Shown: positions 37,536 through 46,880, numbered from the stretch's first letter. The stretch: 64,000 nucleotides of DNA from UBA1127 sp965116355 (GCA_965116355.1 OZ220679.1:1-64000); one strand, 5' to 3'. Numbers and translations are program-made. Notes: generated from the letters alone by a model not told the origin.

Positions 37536-38600
37536 ATGATAGGGGAAGGTTTGACCGGCAGAATGCGCCGCACCGCCGCGCTGTTGGCGTTGCTGCTCGC
37601 CGCCTCCGCGCTGTCCGCCGCCTGCGGCGACGGGGACGCGGGTCTGACCCGCGCCGGCGTGCAGGAGATCGTCAGGGCGGAGATGGCCGCCGCGCCGACT
37701 CCCACTCCCGGAGTGACTTTCTCCGATTTGGACGAGGCCGTCAGCAAGGGCATGGCGGAGATGCCCTTGCCGGAGCCCGGGCTATCCAGGAGCGAGGTCG
37801 AGGAGATCGTCCGGGCCGCCATCGCCGCCATCCCGCCCAGGTCCGCCCCCGCCGACTACACCCGGTTCTTCGTCGACAGCGCCATCGCCCGGTACGAGAC
37901 CCAGGGCCTCGACGCCACCCTTGCCCACTACAACCGGGAGGAGAGCGTAGACGGCCAGTGGTACGTCTTCATCATCGACGAGAACGATCTGGTCATCGCA
38001 CACCCCGACCCGGACCGCCGGGGCCTTGACCTCAAGGGCTGGGTGGGCACCGACGATAACGGCTACAACTTCGGGCCGGAGATGCTCTCGGCCACCGAGG
38101 AGGGCAAGTGGGTGTCCTACGTGTACCGCAACCCGGAGAACGGGGGCCTTGGTTCCGGCGCATTTGAGTTGAAGAACGTGTGGGTGGAGCGGCGCGACGG
38201 GTTGTTGTTCGCCTCGGGCTGGTACATCGACGCCGACGAGTTCACCAAGAGGCTGGTGTCCGTGGCGGTGGACAACTTCCGCGACGGAGGGCTGCCGGCG
38301 ACGGTGGCCTACTTCGCCAGCCCCGGAAGCGCCCTGGCCGGCCTGGAAGCGGCCATCGACTACTACAACGCAGCCGAGACGGTGGAAGGCAAGTGGTTCG
38401 CCTTCATAGGAGACCCCAGCGGGAAGGTCGTGGCCCACTCTGACCAGACGATGATCGGAGGGAAAGTTCAGGAGCTGCTGGGCGGCGAACCGTTCGACGC
38501 CACGGAAGAAGGCGTCTGGGTGACCTCGGAGTCGTTGAGCGTCTACGTGACGAAATATGAAGGGTACGTCTTCGGCTCAGGCTGGGGCCGGGACGAGTAG
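37536..38600 (+). CDS. Lipoprotein with two Cache-like sensor domains
   Basis: 354 residues. The signal LLALLLAASALSAAC points to lipidation at Cys30, with a loose lipobox. A helical linker follows, then two Cache-like units. The first has AHYNREESVDGQWYVFIIDE and IAHPDPDRRG. The second has DYYNAAETVEGKWFAFIGD and VAHSDQTMIGG. Cache domains bind small ligands outside the cell, usually in chemoreceptors or kinases. Here they are a free lipoprotein with no signalling domain attached. It lies in a cluster with other secreted genes beside a kinase-like regulator, so a periplasmic or surface co-sensor is possible. Confidence 0.75.
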   Translation: MIGEGLTGRMRRTAALLALLLAASALSAACGDGDAGLTRAGVQEIVRAEMAAAPTPTPGVTFSDLDEAVSKGMAEMPLPEPGLSRSEVEEIVRAAIAAIPPRSAPADYTRFFVDSAIARYETQGLDATLAHYNREESVDGQWYVFIIDENDLVIAHPDPDRRGLDLKGWVGTDDNGYNFGPEMLSATEEGKWVSYVYRNPENGGLGSGAFELKNVWVERRDGLLFASGWYIDADEFTKRLVSVAVDNFRDGGLPATVAYFASPGSALAGLEAAIDYYNAAETVEGKWFAFIGDPSGKVVAHSDQTMIGGKVQELLGGEPFDATEEGVWVTSESLSVYVTKYEGYVFGSGWGRDE

Positions 38601-38617
38601 GAAGGAAACACAGAAAC

Positions 38618-39550
38618 ATGGTGAGAGATGAGTCGCCCGTCATCCTCCTCGCCGTCCTCCTGGCAGTCATGCTGGCCCTGGGCGCCTGCGGCGGCAACGG
38701 CGGCGGCGCGGAGAGCCAGACCGCCCGCGAGGACGCGGGCCCGACTGTCGCCAGGGCATCCGAAGTCCAACCAACCGTCGCATCGATTGCCGCCGGAGAG
38801 TTCGCCTCAATAAGCATCGGGTGGGATTACAGCTGCGGGGTACGGCTTGATGGCTCCGTCACTTGCTGGGGCAGTAATGAGTATGGCAAGGGTACTCCAC
38901 CGGATGGGGAGTTCGCCTCGGTCAGCGCCAATAATCAGCACACCTGCGGGGTGCGGCATGACGGCTCAGTGGAGTGCTGGGGCTGGCGTGGCGATGGCCA
39001 GACCTCGCCGCCGGAGGGGGAGTTCTCCTCCGTCAGCGCCGGGGGGCGCCACACCTGCGGGGTGCGCGGCGATGGCTCCATCACCTGCTGGGGAACGGAC
39101 TCGGAAGGCCAGGCTACGCCGCCGGACGGGGAGTTCTCCTCCGTCAGCGCCGGGACATACAACTCCTGCGGAGTCAGGACCAACGGCGCCCTCGAGTGCT
39201 GGGCCAAGGTTCCCGAAGAGCTCATCTCCACACCGGAGGGGGAGTTCGCCTCGGTCAGCGCCGGGTCGGAACACGTCTGCTGGGTGAGGACCAACGGCGC
39301 CGTGGGATGCCTGACGGATGCAGAATGGATCGAGGTCACGCCGCCGGAGGGGGAGTTCGCCTCCGTCAGCGCCGGGGGCAGCCACACCTGCGGGGTGAGG
39401 ATCGACGGGTCCGTCGAATGCTGGGGTAAGGATTATTACGGTGAGGCCACGTCGCCGGACGGGGAGTTCGCCTCCGTCAGCGCGGGGGACAGCAACACCT
39501 GCGGGGTGAGGACCAACGGCTCCGTCGAATGCTGGGGTCAAGACTACTAG
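38618..39550 (+). CDS. RCC1-like repeat lipoprotein
   Basis: 310 residues with a good lipobox (LGAC, Cys24). Seven or eight repeats of about 36 residues follow, each with GEFASVSAG, a HTCGVR and a SVECWG, the pattern of RCC1/BLIP-II-type beta-propeller blades. Ribosome site AGGAAGG precedes ATG 38618. The last repeat ends CWGQDY and then TAG; after that stop the frame continues GQATPS and stops again at 39569-39571, so the end may have been shortened by a TAC-to-TAG change. Probably a surface propeller with a binding role. Confidence 0.8.
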   Translation: MVRDESPVILLAVLLAVMLALGACGGNGGGAESQTAREDAGPTVARASEVQPTVASIAAGEFASISIGWDYSCGVRLDGSVTCWGSNEYGKGTPPDGEFASVSANNQHTCGVRHDGSVECWGWRGDGQTSPPEGEFSSVSAGGRHTCGVRGDGSITCWGTDSEGQATPPDGEFSSVSAGTYNSCGVRTNGALECWAKVPEELISTPEGEFASVSAGSEHVCWVRTNGAVGCLTDAEWIEVTPPEGEFASVSAGGSHTCGVRIDGSVECWGKDYYGEATSPDGEFASVSAGDSNTCGVRTNGSVECWGQDY

Positions 39551-39664
39551 GGCCAGGCCACGCCGTCCTAGCAGCCGGGCTGACAAGGACTCGTACTCAA
39601 GCCTTGGATTTAGACGGACTGCAGATCTCGTCGAGGCCGTGGCACTCGTTGGCTCAGGGCATCA
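39551..39664. other. Short spacer before the SOS promoter
   Basis: Contains the residual coding of the RCC1 gene (to 39571) and no other feature. Confidence 0.5.
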
Positions 39665-39693
39665 TTGACAAAAGAACATTCGTTCTTTACCAT
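39665..39693 (+). promoter_or_regulatory. Promoter of the imuB-dnaE2 unit overlapped by an SOS box
   Basis: TTGACA (39665-39670), a 17-bp spacer and TACCAT (39688-39693) form a good sigma-70-type promoter. The spacer holds GAACATTCGTTC (39674-39685), which fits the Gram-positive LexA/DinR pattern GAAC-N4-GTTC. LexA bound here would block RNA polymerase. It lies 33 bp before ATG 39726. Confidence 0.8.
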
Positions 39694-39725
39694 CACGCCC
39701 CCAACCCAAACCTTTGAGGGGCGTG

Positions 39726-41171
39726 ATGTCTATTGCGTGCGTGCTGATAACCCACCTGCGGGCCAAGGTGGAGCTGCGCCGACGGCCCGACCTGGCGGAA
39801 GTGCCGGCCGTCATCGTTGACCGGTCCGGGCACAGACCTGTGGTGGTCGACCGCTTTCCCGCCGCCGATCGCGTACCCCTGGGCGTGCCGGTGGAGGAGG
39901 CGTTGTCGCTGCACGCCGGAGCGGTGGTGATCGAGGCGGACGAGCCCGCCTACCGCGCCGCCTTCCAGCGGGTGCTCGCGGCCCTGCAGGGCGTCAGCGA
40001 CCGGGTCGAGGAGACGGAGCTGGGCACGGCCTACGTGGGGCTGGACGGCCTGCAGGATATGTACGGCGGCGAGGCCCGGCTGGTGAGCGCGCTGCTCAGC
40101 GCAGCGCCCGGCGATCTGGCGCCCCGGCTCGGCGTGGCCGGTGGCAAGTTCCCCGCCTTCGTCGCCGCATCCTGCAGCGCACCGATGGGCGCGACCAGGG
40201 TCCCGCAGGACGCGGCGGCCTTCCTGTCGCCCCACCCCGTCAGCCTCCTCCCCGTCGCCGCCGAGACACGGGCGGCGCTGGCTCGCTTCGGCCTTCGCAC
40301 CCTGGGGGACGTGGCGGCGATGGCGCGGGAAACACTCGTCGACCAGTTCGGCGCGGAGGGCGGGCTGGCGTGGGACCTGGCGCGCGGGGTGGACGACAGC
40401 CCACTGCGTCCGCTGCGGCATGAAGAGGTAGTGGAGGAGCGGACGGCGCTCCCCGTGGAGGCGTCGTCGCTGGAGCTGCTGGTGACGGCCGTCGACGCCT
40501 TGCTGCGGCGGGCGTATGCGCGGCCCCGGATGCGGGGCCGGTATGCCAGTCGGGTTGCCCTTGCGTGCTCCCTGGCCGACGCGCCGCCGTGGGAGCGGGT
40601 CTTCCACTTCAAAAGCGGCGTGGGGGACTGGCGGCAGGCCTCCAGCCTCCTCCGTCCCCGGCTGGAGGCGGACCATCCGCTGTCGCCCGTGGAGGAGGCC
40701 GTGCTGACCCTCGGCGGCCTTACCGGAGACATCGGCGTGCAGGGAGGCCTCCTGCCCGACCTGCGGGCGGACCGCGAGGGCCGACTGGCGGAGGCGGAAC
40801 GGCGGTTGCAGCCCCACATGGGCGGCGGCCGGGCCCTCTACCGGGTGGCGGCGGTGGCCCCGGACCACCCCGCGCCGGAGCTGCGGTCGGTGCAGGTCCC
40901 CATCGACCCCGGCGGGCGCAACGCCCTGAAGCCCCTGGGCGTCCCCGTTGCAGTGGCGGTGCGCGAGGACCCGGCCCGGATACCTACGGCGGTGGAGGTC
41001 GGCGGCCGCTGGCAGCGGGTGGCCGGCATCGACGACCAGTGGACCTTCGACCTCTGGTGGATGCCCCAGCCGATGGAGCGGGACTACTACCGCGTGAGCG
41101 GCGAGGACGGCCGCCAGATCACCCTGTTCCGGGACCGGCACGGCGATTGCTGGTACCGGCAGAACGCCTAG
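39726..41171 (+). CDS. imuB: ImuB-like catalytically inactive Y-family polymerase homologue
   Basis: 481 residues from ATG 39726, with GAGGGG just upstream. The overall layout follows ImuB: Y-family palm and fingers, the AALARFGLRTLGDVAAM helix-hairpin region, a little-finger part, and a C-terminal tail with FDLWWMPQPMERDYYRV. The metal-binding acidic residues of true Y-family polymerases are absent: the N-terminal D-x-D/F position reads LITHLRAKVEL, and the SxDE site reads ELGTAYVGLDGL. ImuB proteins are beta-clamp-binding scaffolds that bring DnaE2 to damaged DNA. It is followed by dnaE2 after 14 bp. An imuA gene is not adjacent. Confidence 0.85.
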   Translation: MSIACVLITHLRAKVELRRRPDLAEVPAVIVDRSGHRPVVVDRFPAADRVPLGVPVEEALSLHAGAVVIEADEPAYRAAFQRVLAALQGVSDRVEETELGTAYVGLDGLQDMYGGEARLVSALLSAAPGDLAPRLGVAGGKFPAFVAASCSAPMGATRVPQDAAAFLSPHPVSLLPVAAETRAALARFGLRTLGDVAAMARETLVDQFGAEGGLAWDLARGVDDSPLRPLRHEEVVEERTALPVEASSLELLVTAVDALLRRAYARPRMRGRYASRVALACSLADAPPWERVFHFKSGVGDWRQASSLLRPRLEADHPLSPVEEAVLTLGGLTGDIGVQGGLLPDLRADREGRLAEAERRLQPHMGGGRALYRVAAVAPDHPAPELRSVQVPIDPGGRNALKPLGVPVAVAVREDPARIPTAVEVGGRWQRVAGIDDQWTFDLWWMPQPMERDYYRVSGEDGRQITLFRDRHGDCWYRQNA

Positions 41172-41185
41172 CCGAGGGTTGCGCC

Positions 41186-44100
41186 GTGACGGACAACTAC
41201 GCCGAGCTGCACGCCAAGAGCTTCTACTCCTTCGGCCTGGGCGCGTCCCACGTCCACGAGCTGCTGGCGCAGGCGGCGGAGCACGGCGCCCCGGCCCTGG
41301 CCCTCACGGACACCAACCTGTGCGGCGCGCTGGAGTTCGCTCGGCTGGCCGGCAGCCTCGGCGTGCGGCCCATCACCGGCGGGGAGCTGACCCTGGCCGA
41401 CGGCGCGCGGATCGTGCTGCTGGCGAAGACGCGCGCGGGCTACGCCAACCTCTCGCGCCTCTTCACCCTCGCCAACGGCGTCGACCGCCGCGAACCCCGG
41501 CTGGACCCGGCCCACCTGCCCGACTACGCCGAGGGGCTTGTCCTGCTCACCGGCGGGCGCGACGGCCCGGTGTCGCGTCTAGCGACGGCAGGCCGGTTCG
41601 ACGCGGCCCGCGCGCTGCTGCGCGACTACGCATCGTGGTTCGGATCTGCTGGTGTGTACGTGGAGCTGCACCAGAACTTCCTGCACGGGGACACGCTGCG
41701 CAACCGGCTGCTGACGACGCTCGCGCGCGAGACCCGTCTGCGCATCGTGGCCACCAACGACGTCCACTACCACGCGCCGGAGCGGGCGCGGCTCCAGCAC
41801 GCGCTGGTGGCGGCGCGGCTCAACACCACGCTCGACCGCGCCCTGCCTCACCTCCGCCCGAACCACCACCTCCACCTGAAGGACGCTGCCTCGATGTCCC
41901 AGCTCTTCTATGAACGGCCGGACGCCGTCGCAAACAGCCTGCGGATCGCGGAGCAGTGCGCTTTCGACCTGGCCACGGGGCTGGGCTACACCCTGCCGCA
42001 CCCTGCCGTACCGGAGGGGCACACGCCGGAGAGCTACCTGCGCCGCCTCTGCGACGAGGCCGCCATGCGCCGCTACGGCTCGGTCCCGCCGCAGGTGGAG
42101 GAGCGCCTGGACGAGGAGTTCCGGCTGTTCCGCCGGCACGGGCTGGCGGGCTTCCTTCTGCTGTACCGGGAGATCGGGCTGCTGGCCCAGCGCATCATGG
42201 AGGAGCGCGGGCTGGCCCACCCGGAGACGCCGCTGGAGGAGCGGCCGCCGGGCCGGGGGCGGGGGTCGTCCGTCGCCTTACTCACCGGCTACCTCATCGG
42301 CATCAGCCACGTGGACCCGCTGCGGTGGGGTCTCACCCTGGAGCGGTTCATCCCCGAGGACATGACCATGCTGCCGGACATCGACCTCGACTTCCCCCGC
42401 ACGCTGCGCGACGAGCTCATCGGGCGAGTCCACCGGCACTTCGGGCCGGAGTACGCGGTGCTCGCCGGGGCCATCGCCACCTACTCGGTGAAGGGCATCG
42501 TGCAGGACCTTGGGAAGGCGCTGGGGCTGCCGAAAGACGACCTGCGCCTCCTCTCCAAGCAGCTCGGCTCCCACGACGCCTGTGACCTGCGGGGCGAGAT
42601 GCTGGCGCTGCCCGCCTTCCGCGAGCGGGTGGACGCTCCGGGCTGGCGCGACCTGCTGGCGCTGGGGCCGCAGCTCATGGACGCCCCGCGAATCCTCGGC
42701 CAACACGTCGGCGGCATGGTCCTCAGCGACGCGCCCATCCCCGCCATGACGCCCGTGCGGGCCGGGGCCACCGACGACCGCTACATCATGGACTGGAACA
42801 AGGACAGCGTGGCCGACGCGGGGTTCGCCAAGATCGACCTGCTCTCGCTGCCGGTGCTGGACCAGATCGAGGAGGCGCTGGACCTCATCGAGGCGCGGGA
42901 GGGTCTCCGTCCGGACATCAGCCGGATCGACCCGGAGGACCCGGCGGTGTACGACATGATCAACGCGGGCCGCTCCAAGGGCGTCTTCCTGCTCCAGTCG
43001 CCGGCGCAGCTGAAGATGGGGCAACGGCTGCGCTCCCGGTGCCTGCTCGATCTCGCCTATCAGGTGGCCCTCATCCGGCCCGGCGTCGGCGTGCAGGGCA
43101 GCGCGGTGTCCCAGTTCGTCGAGCGGTACCGCCACGGGGCGACGTGGGACTACGACCACCCGCTGGAGGAGCGGGCGCTGGAGCGCGGCTACGGCATCAT
43201 CGTGTGGCAGGAGCAGGTGGTGCAGCTCCTCATGGACGTGGCGGGGATGACGGCGGCCCAGGCCGACGAGGTGCGCCGCGCCTTCGCCAGGCCCAACGGC
43301 GCGCACCTGATCGCCATGCACCGGCGGCGCTTCCTGGAGGGCGCGCGGCGCAACGGCGTGCCGGAGGACGTGGCGGATCGGATCTTCGGCAAGGTGAACG
43401 GTCACTACATGTTCCCGGAATCCCACTCCCACGCCTTCGCCGTCACCGCGTACCAGGCGTCGTGGCTGAAGCGCCACCACCCGCTGGCGTTCTTCGTCAG
43501 CCTGATGAACAACCAGCCGATGGGCTTCTACCCGGTGGAGACGCTGAAGGAGGACGCCCGGCGTTTCGGCGTGCCCTTCCGCAACCCGTGCGTGAACCGC
43601 AGCGGCGAGCGGTGCAGGCCGGAGGACGGCGCCGTGCTGCTGGGGCTGGCCTTGATCAAGGACGTGGGCGAGACCTCGGCCCGGACCATCGTGGAGGAGC
43701 GGGAGCGGCACGGCCCCTATACGGAGCCTGCCGACCTGGTGCGGCGCACGGGGCTGAAGCCGCAGGCGGTGCAGTCGCTGGCGCTGGCCGGGGCCTTCGA
43801 CGCCCTGGTCCCCAACCGCCGCGAGGCCCTGTGGCAGGCGGGCCTCGCCACGCGCCCCAACGGGCGGGGCCGCCGCGCCTTTCCCGTCTCGACCGACGAC
43901 CGCGTTCCCCCGCTGGCGGACTTCTCCCCCTTCGAGCGCATGGCCGGCGAGTACCGGGTCATGGGCGTCTATCCGAAGGGCCACCTGATGGAGTTCGTGC
44001 GGCCCACGCTCGACAGGGACGTGCTCCCCACGTCGGCGGTGGAGTCGCTCCCGGACGGTGCGGAGGTCCGCGTGGCGGGCTGGCCGGTGGCGCGGCAGCA

Positions 44101-44332
44101 CCCGCGCGGGCGGGAGGGGACGGTGTTCGTGACGGTGGAGGACGAGACCGGGGACGTGCAGCTCATCGTCTGGCCCCACGTCTTCGCCCGCAGCGGGCGG
44201 ACCCTGGGCAGCCGGGTGATCCTCGCGTCGGGCGTGGTCTCGCGCTACGACGGCACCGCCAACATCATCGTCTCGGACGCGCGGCCCGTGCGGACGGGCG
44301 TCGCCATGCCGCCTGCCCACGACTGGCGATAG
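41186..44332 (+). CDS. dnaE2: Error-prone DNA polymerase III alpha subunit DnaE2
   Basis: 1048 residues from GTG 41186, a typical DnaE2 length. The N-terminal PHP domain begins YAELHAKSFYSFGLGASH. The polymerase core has PDIDLDFPR (catalytic Asp400 and Asp402) and the third Asp in AKIDLLSLPVLDQ (Asp551). A helix-hairpin-helix and an OB-fold domain (TVFVTVEDETGDVQLIVWP) end the chain. DnaE2 copies past lesions during the SOS response and causes induced mutation. The frame is open upstream to 40565, inside imuB, but this is an alternate frame of imuB and not an N-terminal extension. With imuB it forms a mutasome operon controlled by the SOS box. Confidence 0.93.
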   Translation: MTDNYAELHAKSFYSFGLGASHVHELLAQAAEHGAPALALTDTNLCGALEFARLAGSLGVRPITGGELTLADGARIVLLAKTRAGYANLSRLFTLANGVDRREPRLDPAHLPDYAEGLVLLTGGRDGPVSRLATAGRFDAARALLRDYASWFGSAGVYVELHQNFLHGDTLRNRLLTTLARETRLRIVATNDVHYHAPERARLQHALVAARLNTTLDRALPHLRPNHHLHLKDAASMSQLFYERPDAVANSLRIAEQCAFDLATGLGYTLPHPAVPEGHTPESYLRRLCDEAAMRRYGSVPPQVEERLDEEFRLFRRHGLAGFLLLYREIGLLAQRIMEERGLAHPETPLEERPPGRGRGSSVALLTGYLIGISHVDPLRWGLTLERFIPEDMTMLPDIDLDFPRTLRDELIGRVHRHFGPEYAVLAGAIATYSVKGIVQDLGKALGLPKDDLRLLSKQLGSHDACDLRGEMLALPAFRERVDAPGWRDLLALGPQLMDAPRILGQHVGGMVLSDAPIPAMTPVRAGATDDRYIMDWNKDSVADAGFAKIDLLSLPVLDQIEEALDLIEAREGLRPDISRIDPEDPAVYDMINAGRSKGVFLLQSPAQLKMGQRLRSRCLLDLAYQVALIRPGVGVQGSAVSQFVERYRHGATWDYDHPLEERALERGYGIIVWQEQVVQLLMDVAGMTAAQADEVRRAFARPNGAHLIAMHRRRFLEGARRNGVPEDVADRIFGKVNGHYMFPESHSHAFAVTAYQASWLKRHHPLAFFVSLMNNQPMGFYPVETLKEDARRFGVPFRNPCVNRSGERCRPEDGAVLLGLALIKDVGETSARTIVEERERHGPYTEPADLVRRTGLKPQAVQSLALAGAFDALVPNRREALWQAGLATRPNGRGRRAFPVSTDDRVPPLADFSPFERMAGEYRVMGVYPKGHLMEFVRPTLDRDVLPTSAVESLPDGAEVRVAGWPVARQHPRGREGTVFVTVEDETGDVQLIVWPHVFARSGRTLGSRVILASGVVSRYDGTANIIVSDARPVRTGVAMPPAHDWR

Positions 44333-44382
44333 TCTGAGCAGCGATAGCTTCCGCTTGCCCTCCTCGCTACAATGAGTGTGCT

Positions 44383-45012
44383 ATGTGCGGACGATACAGC
44401 CTGATAGCAGACTTGGGGGATCTGGCGCGGCGCTTCGAGTTCGACGGCGACTGGGACGCCTTCGACAAGCGGCACAACATCGCCCCCACGCAGGGTGTGC
44501 TCACGGTGCGTGGCAGCGCGCCCCGGCACGCCGAGATCATGCGCTGGGGGCTGGTGCCGTCGTGGGCCAAGGACCTCAAGGTGGGCAATCGAATGTTCAA
44601 CGCGCGCGGCGAGACGGTGGCCGAGCGCCCCGCATTCCGCACTGCCCTGCGCCGTCGCCGCTGCCTCGTGCTGGCGGACGGCTTCTACGAGTGGCAGAAG
44701 GTCGCCGGCGGCAAGCGCCCGATGCGCATCACGCTCAAGTCCGGCGAGCCGTTTGCCTTCGCGGGGCTGTGGGAGACGTGGCGCGACCCCTCCGGCGTAA
44801 TCATCCCTTCCTGCACCATCATCACCACCTCGCCCAACGAGCTCATGGCCCCCATACACGACCGCATGCCCGTTATCCTGCCCCGCGAGCTGGAGGACCT
44901 CTGGCTTGACACGGAGCTGCAGGACGCGGCGTTGCTTACTGACCTGCTCGTCCCCTACCCGGCGGAGGCGATGGGAGCGGAGGAGGCGACTTTGCTGGGT
45001 GCGGGGCGCTAG
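44383..45012 (+). CDS. SOS response-associated peptidase (SRAP/YedK/HMCES), abasic-site shield
   Basis: 209 residues. Cys2 follows the initiator Met (MCGRYS), and the other active residues are in place: Asn73 in FNARGET, Glu103 in GFYEWQK and His159 in PIHDRMPVIL. The family links covalently to abasic sites in single-stranded DNA through Cys2, preventing strand breaks. It starts 50 bp after dnaE2 on the same strand, and its family is commonly found near SOS genes. It fits a damage-tolerance unit of imuB, dnaE2 and SRAP. No separate SOS box is seen in the short gap. Confidence 0.93.
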   Translation: MCGRYSLIADLGDLARRFEFDGDWDAFDKRHNIAPTQGVLTVRGSAPRHAEIMRWGLVPSWAKDLKVGNRMFNARGETVAERPAFRTALRRRRCLVLADGFYEWQKVAGGKRPMRITLKSGEPFAFAGLWETWRDPSGVIIPSCTIITTSPNELMAPIHDRMPVILPRELEDLWLDTELQDAALLTDLLVPYPAEAMGAEEATLLGAGR

Positions 45013-45323
45013 GGGAGTTGGGAGTTTCAGACTCTCACTGGTGGAGTTGGCGTGGACACATGCAGCACTTAGCTTGGCGACTCGAGAGCTTCCGCCCAAG
45101 AATGCCTAGAATACTCGTGGGTTCGGAGTTAGTGCCTCAGCAAAGTTGACGGTCAGGAACTATAGCTGCCACGGTCGGTTTCGAGCGGACACTCCTTCCG
45201 CCAAACTCGGCGCTGAGCTAGGGAGCGTTCGAATGAAATGGCGTGGCCAGTTTGAAATCAGGCTCAAGCAGTTGGCCGATATGTGGTAACGCGACTATAT
45301 CGCTTGAGTCTAGTTTGGTGGCG
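45013..45323. other. Intergenic stretch after the SRAP gene
   Basis: I see no gene, RNA or strong hairpin here. Confidence 0.5.
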
Positions 45324-45799
45324 TCAAACGTTCAATTGCCGGAGCCGAAGTGCCAATCCGTGCCCGGGAACCAGACACCTCAGATCGTTGTGCATTGCTT
45401 CGAGCATCGCCATGACCTGGGGTGTCGATAGACTGCCGGCATCCAGCATGCTGTTGACGACCCACAGCGCATCGCGATGAGCAATCCCTTGGATTGCGCG
45501 ACGCTGCGCATGGTCCTGTCCTCCGTCAGCAGGGGCCATCCTATTGCGAGAGCGAATGAATCCACCAAGTTCAGCGCCGGTCGCTCGGACTGGTTGGCGA
45601 TGGCCGTTCCCAAGTCTTCGGCATCCATAGACTCCACCCTAAGTCCAAAGTCGAGGAGGTCCTGTCCGATGTACGCACTGAGGTCTATCGGCTCCTCGTG
45701 AAGGTCAGGCACCGCAACCCGAAGCTAGAGATGGAACATCCTATCCAGCACCCCTCGCTTTGAGGACTCGATCAGGATGGAGCTGTCGCTGACGAGGAC
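45324..45799 (-). pseudogene. Decayed PIN-domain toxin-like gene
   Basis: Reverse strand. A PIN-like start VLVSDSSILIE (first catalytic Asp) is followed by KRGVLDRMFHL and an in-frame TAG (45725-45727). The same frame goes on with VPDLHEEPIDLSAYIGQDLL and VDSFALAIGWPLLTEDRTM, where the further acidic residues lie. At the GGG at 45486-45488 the frame changes, and the end AHRDALWVVNSML and beyond lies in another frame to 45324. One added G rejoins it. The 5' end lacks a clear start and overlaps the end of the XRE-ImmA gene. PIN proteins are RNases and are frequent toxins. Confidence 0.75.
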
Positions 45800-46866
45800 C
45801 CTGATCCATACCCCTGTGCCACCGACCCAGCCATGATGGCTTCGATATCGCCGACTCTCAGTCTGAGCAACTCTGCAGCCTTTGATTCCGAAATCTCATT
45901 TTCTGCTAGAGCTCTTAAACACAGGCGGCGAAAGCGCGTGGGGATCTCCTCTCGTTCGAGAGGACATGGTTCATCGGTCCTCCAGCTGCTTCCAATGCCG
46001 CTGAATATGTCCTCATACGTGTATTGGGTGATGATGCCCAGTTCACGCATTCGGACCACCAGAGATGCGGCGCTGATGCCGAACATCAGCTTGATCTCGA
46101 CAAGTTCAGCGAAGCCGAAGTTCAGTCGTCGCCGTCCCACTTCACGCACTAGTTCCTCCTCGGGTGCAAGGAAGGCGCCGGCAAAGCGATTGCAGGCTTT
46201 CTCTTCCTGGACATCCGATGGGATGCGCAGAAGCAGGTGTCCCAATTCGTGGGCGATGGTGAACCGCTGGCGTTCGAGAGACTTGGTCGTGGAGCAGACT
46301 ACGACGGGGACGTCGGCTCCACCCAACCTGCGGACGCGAGAACTCAGGCCATCCACCGATCCAGGCAAGCTGAACTTGAACACCTTGATGCCCCGCTCCT
46401 CTAACAAAGCGGTGATGTCCGGTATAGGCCCACGACCAAGATTCCACGCGACCCGAATGGAAGCGGCTGCCCACTCCGTATCTTCGACAGTGGTGATTTG
46501 GTAGGGCGCTCCGTCCGGCTCCTCCAGCCCTGCGGTGTCGATCCCCAGGACCTCTTCCACCTGCAGATAGCGGTCAACGTGATCGAGGACCTTTCCCTCC
46601 ACTGCCGCTCGGTCTCGGGCCCTGGTGGAGGCCAGCTTCCTGAACTCTACCGACTCCAGGGAGACCGTTGACGGGCTCAAGAGGTGACTCAAGGGCACAT
46701 CCAGGGTTTCGGCCAGGGCAATGGCCACGGCTGAGCTCGGCACCATCTCTCCTCGTTCGTACTTGCCGATTGCCTGAGCCGACACAATGCCTCCCATGAC
46801 TGCGGACAAGGACCGCAGCGACAAGCCGCTGCGCTTTCTGGCGAGCTTGAGACGTTCGCTTAACAT
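45772..46866 (-). CDS. XRE-family regulator fused to an ImmA/IrrE metallopeptidase
   Basis: 364 residues. The N terminus is an XRE helix-turn-helix (RLKLARKRSGLSLRSLSAVM and IGKYERGEMVPS). The central part has HELGH (206-210), the zinc site of the ImmA/IrrE family, with a downstream Glu helix (EEKACNRFAGAFLAP). Such proteins sense stress and cleave a partner repressor, or act as antitoxins. AAAGGAGGGG precedes ATG 46866. The downstream PIN gene is broken, so this may be an orphan antitoxin of a XRE-ImmA/PIN pair. It faces away from the hypermodification operon and may control both through the palindrome at 46881-46919. Confidence 0.9.
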   Translation of the reverse strand: MLSERLKLARKRSGLSLRSLSAVMGGIVSAQAIGKYERGEMVPSSAVAIALAETLDVPLSHLLSPSTVSLESVEFRKLASTRARDRAAVEGKVLDHVDRYLQVEEVLGIDTAGLEEPDGAPYQITTVEDTEWAAASIRVAWNLGRGPIPDITALLEERGIKVFKFSLPGSVDGLSSRVRRLGGADVPVVVCSTTKSLERQRFTIAHELGHLLLRIPSDVQEEKACNRFAGAFLAPEEELVREVGRRRLNFGFAELVEIKLMFGISAASLVVRMRELGIITQYTYEDIFSGIGSSWRTDEPCPLEREEIPTRFRRLCLRALAENEISESKAAELLRLRVGDIEAIMAGSVAQGYGSGSSSATAPS

Positions 46867-46880
46867 GGACCCCTCCTTTC

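Noticed and set aside
40565..41185. Long upstream extension of the dnaE2 frame
   Set aside because: It lies in an alternate frame of imuB and is low-complexity Gly/Arg/Pro, typical of GC-rich shadow reading.
42278..44320. 680-residue open frame opposite dnaE2
   Set aside because: It is antisense to a clear dnaE2, has His/Arg/Gly-rich composition and no domain.
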